Shown here: one piece after another, positions 5,013-8,435 of the stretch
Layout: the number at the start of each line of letters is the position of its first letter
How positions within the stretch are numbered: the stretch's first letter is position 1
NCBI GenBank assembly: GCA_023433825.1
Contig: JAEYTU010000577.1
Span: 1 to 8,435 of the forward strand
DNA from: Planctomycetota bacterium
GTDB taxonomy: Bacteria > Planctomycetota > UBA1135 > UBA2386
Direction of reading: 5' to 3'
DNA length: 8,435 nucleotides
Translations under genes and position numbers: made by a program
Notes under the pieces: model-generated
Databases searched by the model: none
Seen by the model: the letters and a program-made list of their open reading frames with translations, nothing else
What the model was told of the DNA's origin: nothing

Positions 5013-6547
5013 GGTGTGTCACCTGCGTCGGCTCGCGCCGACCACGTCCCGTCGCGTTCGACGACGTGACCTTCCTCGGCCAGCTTCTCGAGTCCCGCGA
5101 GCAGGGAGCGGATCGCGATCGCGTGCATCCGCGCGTCGACGTCCCAGTAGACCTTCGGCAGCAGCTCGGTCAGCGTGCCCGGCGTCTCGCGGACGATGCG
5201 GACGAGGTTCGCCTCGCGGGTGCTGCGGTGCCGGAGGTACTGGCGGATCTTCGTGTGACCGTCGCGCGCGGCCGGACCGTGGGCCGGGTACAGCGTGCCC
5301 ATCGGCTCGGCCAGCAGGCGTTCGAGGCTCGCGAGGTAGGTCCGCATGTGACCTTCCGGCGGGTCGATGACGATCGACGAGACCGTGCTCAACATGTCGC
5401 CGACGCAGACGGCGTCGTAGCGCGATTCGCGGAAGCACAGGTGCCCGCGGTCGTGGCCCGGCGTGAACGTCGCGACGAGGTGCCAGTCCGGCGTCCCGTC
5501 GGGCGCTTGCCCGAGAGCGATCCGATCGCCGTCGTGCAGCGGCGCGCCGGCGCGAAACCGTCCGGCGAGACGTTGCAACGTCGTCGGATGCGCGCGAACG
5601 GCGACGCCGAAGTGCTTCGCGACGACGTCGGCGGCGCCGATGTGGTCGATGTGGTGGTGCGTCAGCAGAACGCCGTCGACGGTCCGCCCCTCGGCGCACA
5701 ATTCGTCCAGCAACTGCAGCAGTCGCGCCTGTTCGTCTCGGTCGTGCGTCCCTGGATCGACGACCTGGAGGCGGTCCTCGCCGACGATCATGCAGTTCGT
5801 CGTCGTCGCCGGCGGCAGCGTCGGCGTCGCGACGCTTGCCATGACGATGCCCGGCGTGAACTGCACGCGATGCAGTGCGCCCGCGCGGTACTCGCCGGCG
5901 ATGCGCGCGGCATCGCGCAGGAAGCGCGCGACGTCACCGTGGACGAGCAGTTGCAGCAGGATCACGACCGGCGGGACGAGCAGCACTTCGCCGCGGCGCC
6001 AGGCCGCGAGGATCGCGCGCGGTTGGACGAACCGGCCGGAGACCAGTTCGCCTGCGCGCACGTCCGGCGTCTCGCCGTCGGGCAGCCGCGCGAGACAGAA
6101 CAACGTGTCGTAGCGAACCGGCGCGAACGGCGGCGTCGTGATCCGGCAGACCGGGGTCAGCGTGTCGGCGGCAGCGAGCGCCTGCGTCGCCGCGACGAAG
6201 CGGCGCGTGCGTTCGGTCGCGGCGGCGACGTCGCCGTCCTCGCGCAGCAGTTCGGCGCGCAGTTCGGCGCGCTGCGCCGAAGGCGTCCCGCCGCGCAGCA
6301 GGATCCCGGTCTCCTCGAACAGCTCGCGCGTCGCGCACAGACGCAGCGAACGTTCGTCGTCGCCGTCGGCGGCCGCGAGGTCGTCGGCGGAGCGCACGCC
6401 ACCGGGCAGCGCGAAGTACCCGCCGAAGAAACGCAGCTCGGGCGCGCGTTCGACGAGGAACACTTCGAGGTCCTCGCCGTCGCCACGGACCAGCAGGACG
6501 GCGCTCGAGTCGCGCGGGGCGGCCGGCGCCGGGCTTCGGTTCGTCAT
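5009..6547 (-). CDS. Nudix hydrolase fused to a LACTB2-like metallo-beta-lactamase-fold hydrolase
   Basis: The 512-residue protein has two enzymatic halves and no signal peptide, so it is probably cytoplasmic. The Nudix domain (about 14-225) has P48-G-G and the helix R74-E-L-F-E-E-T-G-I82; the box is longer than the canonical GX5EX7REUXEEXGU because of an Asp-rich insert (51-70). This, with the later TPxxAPVRYDTLFCLARLP and LVPPVVILLQLL stretches, resembles NUDT19/RP2p-type CoA-diphosphatase-like Nudix proteins. The metallo-hydrolase half (about 227-430) has H297-x-H299-x-D301-H302, H365 (PGH), D384 (GDM) and H423 (AHG), a full set for two metal ions. A winged-helix-like tail (about 430-507) matches LACTB2-type proteins. 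LACTB2 relatives are nucleases; other members of the fold hydrolyse thioesters. A joint role on CoA thioesters or on nucleotides is inference. Both ends overlap neighbouring genes by ATGA. Confidence 0.9.
   Translation of the reverse strand: MTNRSPAPAAPRDSSAVLLVRGDGEDLEVFLVERAPELRFFGGYFALPGGVRSADDLAAADGDDERSLRLCATRELFEETGILLRGGTPSAQRAELRAELLREDGDVAAATERTRRFVAATQALAAADTLTPVCRITTPPFAPVRYDTLFCLARLPDGETPDVRAGELVSGRFVQPRAILAAWRRGEVLLVPPVVILLQLLVHGDVARFLRDAARIAGEYRAGALHRVQFTPGIVMASVATPTLPPATTTNCMIVGEDRLQVVDPGTHDRDEQARLLQLLDELCAEGRTVDGVLLTHHHIDHIGAADVVAKHFGVAVRAHPTTLQRLAGRFRAGAPLHDGDRIALGQAPDGTPDWHLVATFTPGHDRGHLCFRESRYDAVCVGDMLSTVSSIVIDPPEGHMRTYLASLERLLAEPMGTLYPAHGPAARDGHTKIRQYLRHRSTREANLVRIVRETPGTLTELLPKVYWDVDARMHAIAIRSLLAGLEKLAEEGHVVERDGTWSARADAGDTP
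5019..5024 (-). promoter_or_regulatory. Shine-Dalgarno for the BON-DUF1207 gene
   Basis: AGGTGA on the minus strand lies six bases before the ATG at 5012 and inside the last codons of the Nudix-metallo-hydrolase gene. It allows independent initiation in addition to coupling through the ATGA overlap. Confidence 0.6.
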
Positions 6548-8435
6548 CGCTGCCGTTCGGCGACGTTCTTCAACGTCAGCAGTGCCATCGCGGTCCCGTA
6601 GCTGCGGCCGATCTCGTGGCTGTCGACGAAGCTGCCGTCCATCTCGGGCACGCGCTGCAGCAGCGTCAGCAGCCGGCGTTCGGCGTCGGCGCGCATCGCG
6701 TCGGGCAGCAGCCGCGCCGCCTCGCTCGTGTGGAACAGCGCGTGGAAGAAGAAGAAGCCGGCCAGCTCGCCGTCGGAATGGAAGTCGTTGCGGCGGACCT
6801 TCTCGATCCGATCGAGGAACTTCCAGAACGTCTCGAACGCGAACGCCAGCTTCGCCTCGTCGCTGCGACCGAACGCAGCCAGCGTCCCCTCACAGAGCGG
6901 CATGCGCGCGCTGGCGTCCTTCAGGCTCCCTTCGCGGTTCGGCTGCGCCTTGCCACCGTACGCGTAGGCGCCGTTCGCGAAGCGCGCACTCGACAACGCG
7001 GTCAGCCCGCGATCGATCATGTCCTCCGGGACCTTCGCGCCGGTCTCGCGCGCCAACTGCGCACTCCACAGGAAGACGCCGGTGCAGAACGCGTTGTCGT
7101 ACTCGTGGGCGAAGAAGCCGCTCTCGCTCTGCCGCAGCTTGGCCTCGCCGAACAGCGCGTCGATCTGCGAGACGATCGCCGGACGCGCATCCGCATCGGC
7201 GAGTGCGTGCTTCCGGACGAGGTACAGGATCCGGTAGGCGTCGGCGTAGACGTCTTCGTTGCGGCCGCGACGCAGGCGATTCGGGTCGAACAGATAGACC
7301 TCGGCCTTCGCGAGCGCCGCGTCGACGGCCTCGGGATCGACGTCGCGATGCGTCAGCAGCGCCGTCGCGGCCAGCGCCGAGATCGCGACCCACGTGTTCG
7401 GCGTGATCTCCGGACTCGGCCAGTACGCGTAGCGGCTGTCGGTGAACCCGCCGTGCTCGCGTTGCAGCGACAACAGATACCGAACGGCGCCGACGGCCAG
7501 CGTGCGCGCGTCGGCCTCGGGACCGGCCCACGCCGTGTCGCGCGGCAGTCCGACGTAGGCGGCCTCGGGCAGGAACCGGATGCACTCGAACCCGGTGAAC
7601 GTCGCACCGACCGGACGTTCGTCGGGACCGAGCAGCAGGTTCGCACTCGCCTTGCGCCCGGCCGGGGTCTCCGGATGGCGGCTGGCGACGAGCTGGAAGA
7701 GCCGCAACGCCTCGGTCTCCTGCCCGATCTGCAGCGTCGCCGCGGCGAGCAGGTAACCGGCGTCGGGCGTGCGCGCGCCGCCGAGCCGCATCGCGCGATC
7801 GAGGTGCGGCAGCGCCTCGCGTTCACGACCGGCCTGGAGCAGCGTCAGTCCGCGTTCGAATGCGACGTCGCAGGCGAGCTCCCGCGTCGCCGGCGGCGTC
7901 GGACCGCGACGCGCCGGCGCCGGCAGCGTGATCTCGTCGAGCTTCGCGAGCGCTTCGTCGACGCGGCGCAGCCGACGCAGAACCGACGCATGCTGCAGCC
8001 GGTCCTGGTCGGTCGGCTCCTTGCGCGCCGCGAGCGCTGCCAGCGCCTGCTCGTATCGACCTTCGGCGATCGCGCGTGCCGGGTCGTCGACCTCGACGCC
8101 GTCGTCGCGCGTCGCCAGCACGCGGCGCAGCAACTCGGCGAACCAATGCGCGCTGAACGTGCGGATCCGTTCGACGACGTGGACGACCTTGCCGTCGGCG
8201 TCGAGGAACACGACGGCCGGCTCGACGACGTCGAGCGGGCGGATCGAGAAGCGTTCGGCCATCGCCTCGTCGCAGACCATGCGCAGCGGGACGAAGCGCG
8301 TCGTCACGATGCTGGCGACGTCGGCGTCGGAGAAGACGACGTGGCGCATGTAGCCGTCGAGGATCGGCGCGCGGTACATCTGCCGCCCCGCGAGGCCCTT
8401 CTCGAGGATCCTCGGAATCGACCACAGGACGAGCT
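6544..8435 (-). CDS. Thioredoxin-fold / TPR / alpha-toroid protein, N-terminus cut by the window edge
   Basis: The frame is open to the right edge, so the true start lies outside; numbering here is from the first Met in the window (8379, 611 residues to the stop), with 18 more codons visible before it. Residues 1 to about 90 look like a thioredoxin fold with a probable cis-Pro (E53-P54) followed by the strand AVVFLDADGKVV. The CxxC site is absent: the only cysteine is C36. Residues about 97-245 are helical TPR-like pairs (GRYEQALAAL, REREALPHLDRAM, ETEALRLFQLV). Residues about 285-605 are alternating helices with L-L-x-x-Q306-R-E-H-G-G-F312, the QxxDGGW/F-like signature of the prenyltransferase/squalene-cyclase alpha-toroid. 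No DDxD-type cyclase acid motif is seen, so enzymatic cyclase activity is unsupported. It is the first visible gene of the operon, and its stop overlaps the Nudix fusion by ATGA. Function unknown; an adaptor or protein-binding role is plausible. Confidence 0.82.
   Translation of the reverse strand, partial: LVLWSIPRILEKGLAGRQMYRAPILDGYMRHVVFSDADVASIVTTRFVPLRMVCDEAMAERFSIRPLDVVEPAVVFLDADGKVVHVVERIRTFSAHWFAELLRRVLATRDDGVEVDDPARAIAEGRYEQALAALAARKEPTDQDRLQHASVLRRLRRVDEALAKLDEITLPAPARRGPTPPATRELACDVAFERGLTLLQAGREREALPHLDRAMRLGGARTPDAGYLLAAATLQIGQETEALRLFQLVASRHPETPAGRKASANLLLGPDERPVGATFTGFECIRFLPEAAYVGLPRDTAWAGPEADARTLAVGAVRYLLSLQREHGGFTDSRYAYWPSPEITPNTWVAISALAATALLTHRDVDPEAVDAALAKAEVYLFDPNRLRRGRNEDVYADAYRILYLVRKHALADADARPAIVSQIDALFGEAKLRQSESGFFAHEYDNAFCTGVFLWSAQLARETGAKVPEDMIDRGLTALSSARFANGAYAYGGKAQPNREGSLKDASARMPLCEGTLAAFGRSDEAKLAFAFETFWKFLDRIEKVRRNDFHSDGELAGFFFFHALFHTSEAARLLPDAMRADAERRLLTLLQRVPEMDGSFVDSHEIGRSYGTAMALLTLKNVAERQR

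Noticed and set aside
3023..7406. Several long + strand open frames (3023-4315, 3951-5069, 5066-6601, 6138-7406) opposite the minus-strand operons
   Set aside because: Low-complexity Arg/Ala/Asp translations without recognisable motifs. The opposite strand encodes proteins with intact family signatures throughout.

Overview
The window is about two-thirds G+C, densely coded and protein-only; I see no rRNA, tRNA, CRISPR array or insertion sequence. The best guess for its source is a planctomycete (Planctomycetota). Three things point there: the secreted hydrolase at the left ends in a Gly/Cys-containing C-terminal module of a kind I associate with exported planctomycete proteins; an ECF sigma factor is paired with a single-pass membrane anti-sigma protein; and there are large multi-domain proteins of unfamiliar architecture. 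This assignment comes from recalled family knowledge, not from a search.

Layout. (1) Positions 1-150 hold no gene I can support, only GC-rich DNA with two inverted repeats; the second, at 121-145, ends five bases before the first start codon. (2) 151-2283 (+) encodes a 710-residue exported protein with five Trp/Tyr-rich propeller-like repeats, a class A beta-lactamase-like serine hydrolase domain and a planctomycete-type C-terminal module. The layout resembles the repeat-plus-beta-lactamase-fold design of polyglycine hydrolases. (3) A convergent gap of 38 bp with a small hairpin separates it from a minus-strand operon read leftwards: a 54-residue exported peptide with 11 cysteines (3682-3518), an ECF sigma factor (3508-2942) and a membrane anti-sigma factor with six cysteines, all in its outer domain (2945-2322). 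The spacing is 9 nt and then an ATGA overlap. (4) 3683-3904 is the 222-bp upstream region of that operon; it has a strong Shine-Dalgarno and one weak ECF-like promoter candidate. (5) A very strong hairpin at 3905-3945 ends a second minus-strand operon read from the right edge: a truncated thioredoxin-fold/TPR/alpha-toroid protein (8435-6544), a Nudix-metallo-beta-lactamase fusion (6547-5009) and an exported BON-DUF1207 outer-membrane-type protein (5012-3939). Both junctions in this operon are ATGA overlaps.

How the genes may work together. The peptide-sigma-anti-sigma set looks like a self-contained envelope signalling unit. Cysteine clusters in both the exported peptide and the outer half of the anti-sigma factor suggest metal or thiol-redox sensing; this is inference. 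The right-hand operon is tightly coupled, but its three products do not add up to a pathway I recognise. The left-hand hydrolase is transcribed alone and lacks the Glu expected in a true class A beta-lactamase, so a peptidase or esterase acting outside the cytoplasm is more likely than antibiotic resistance.
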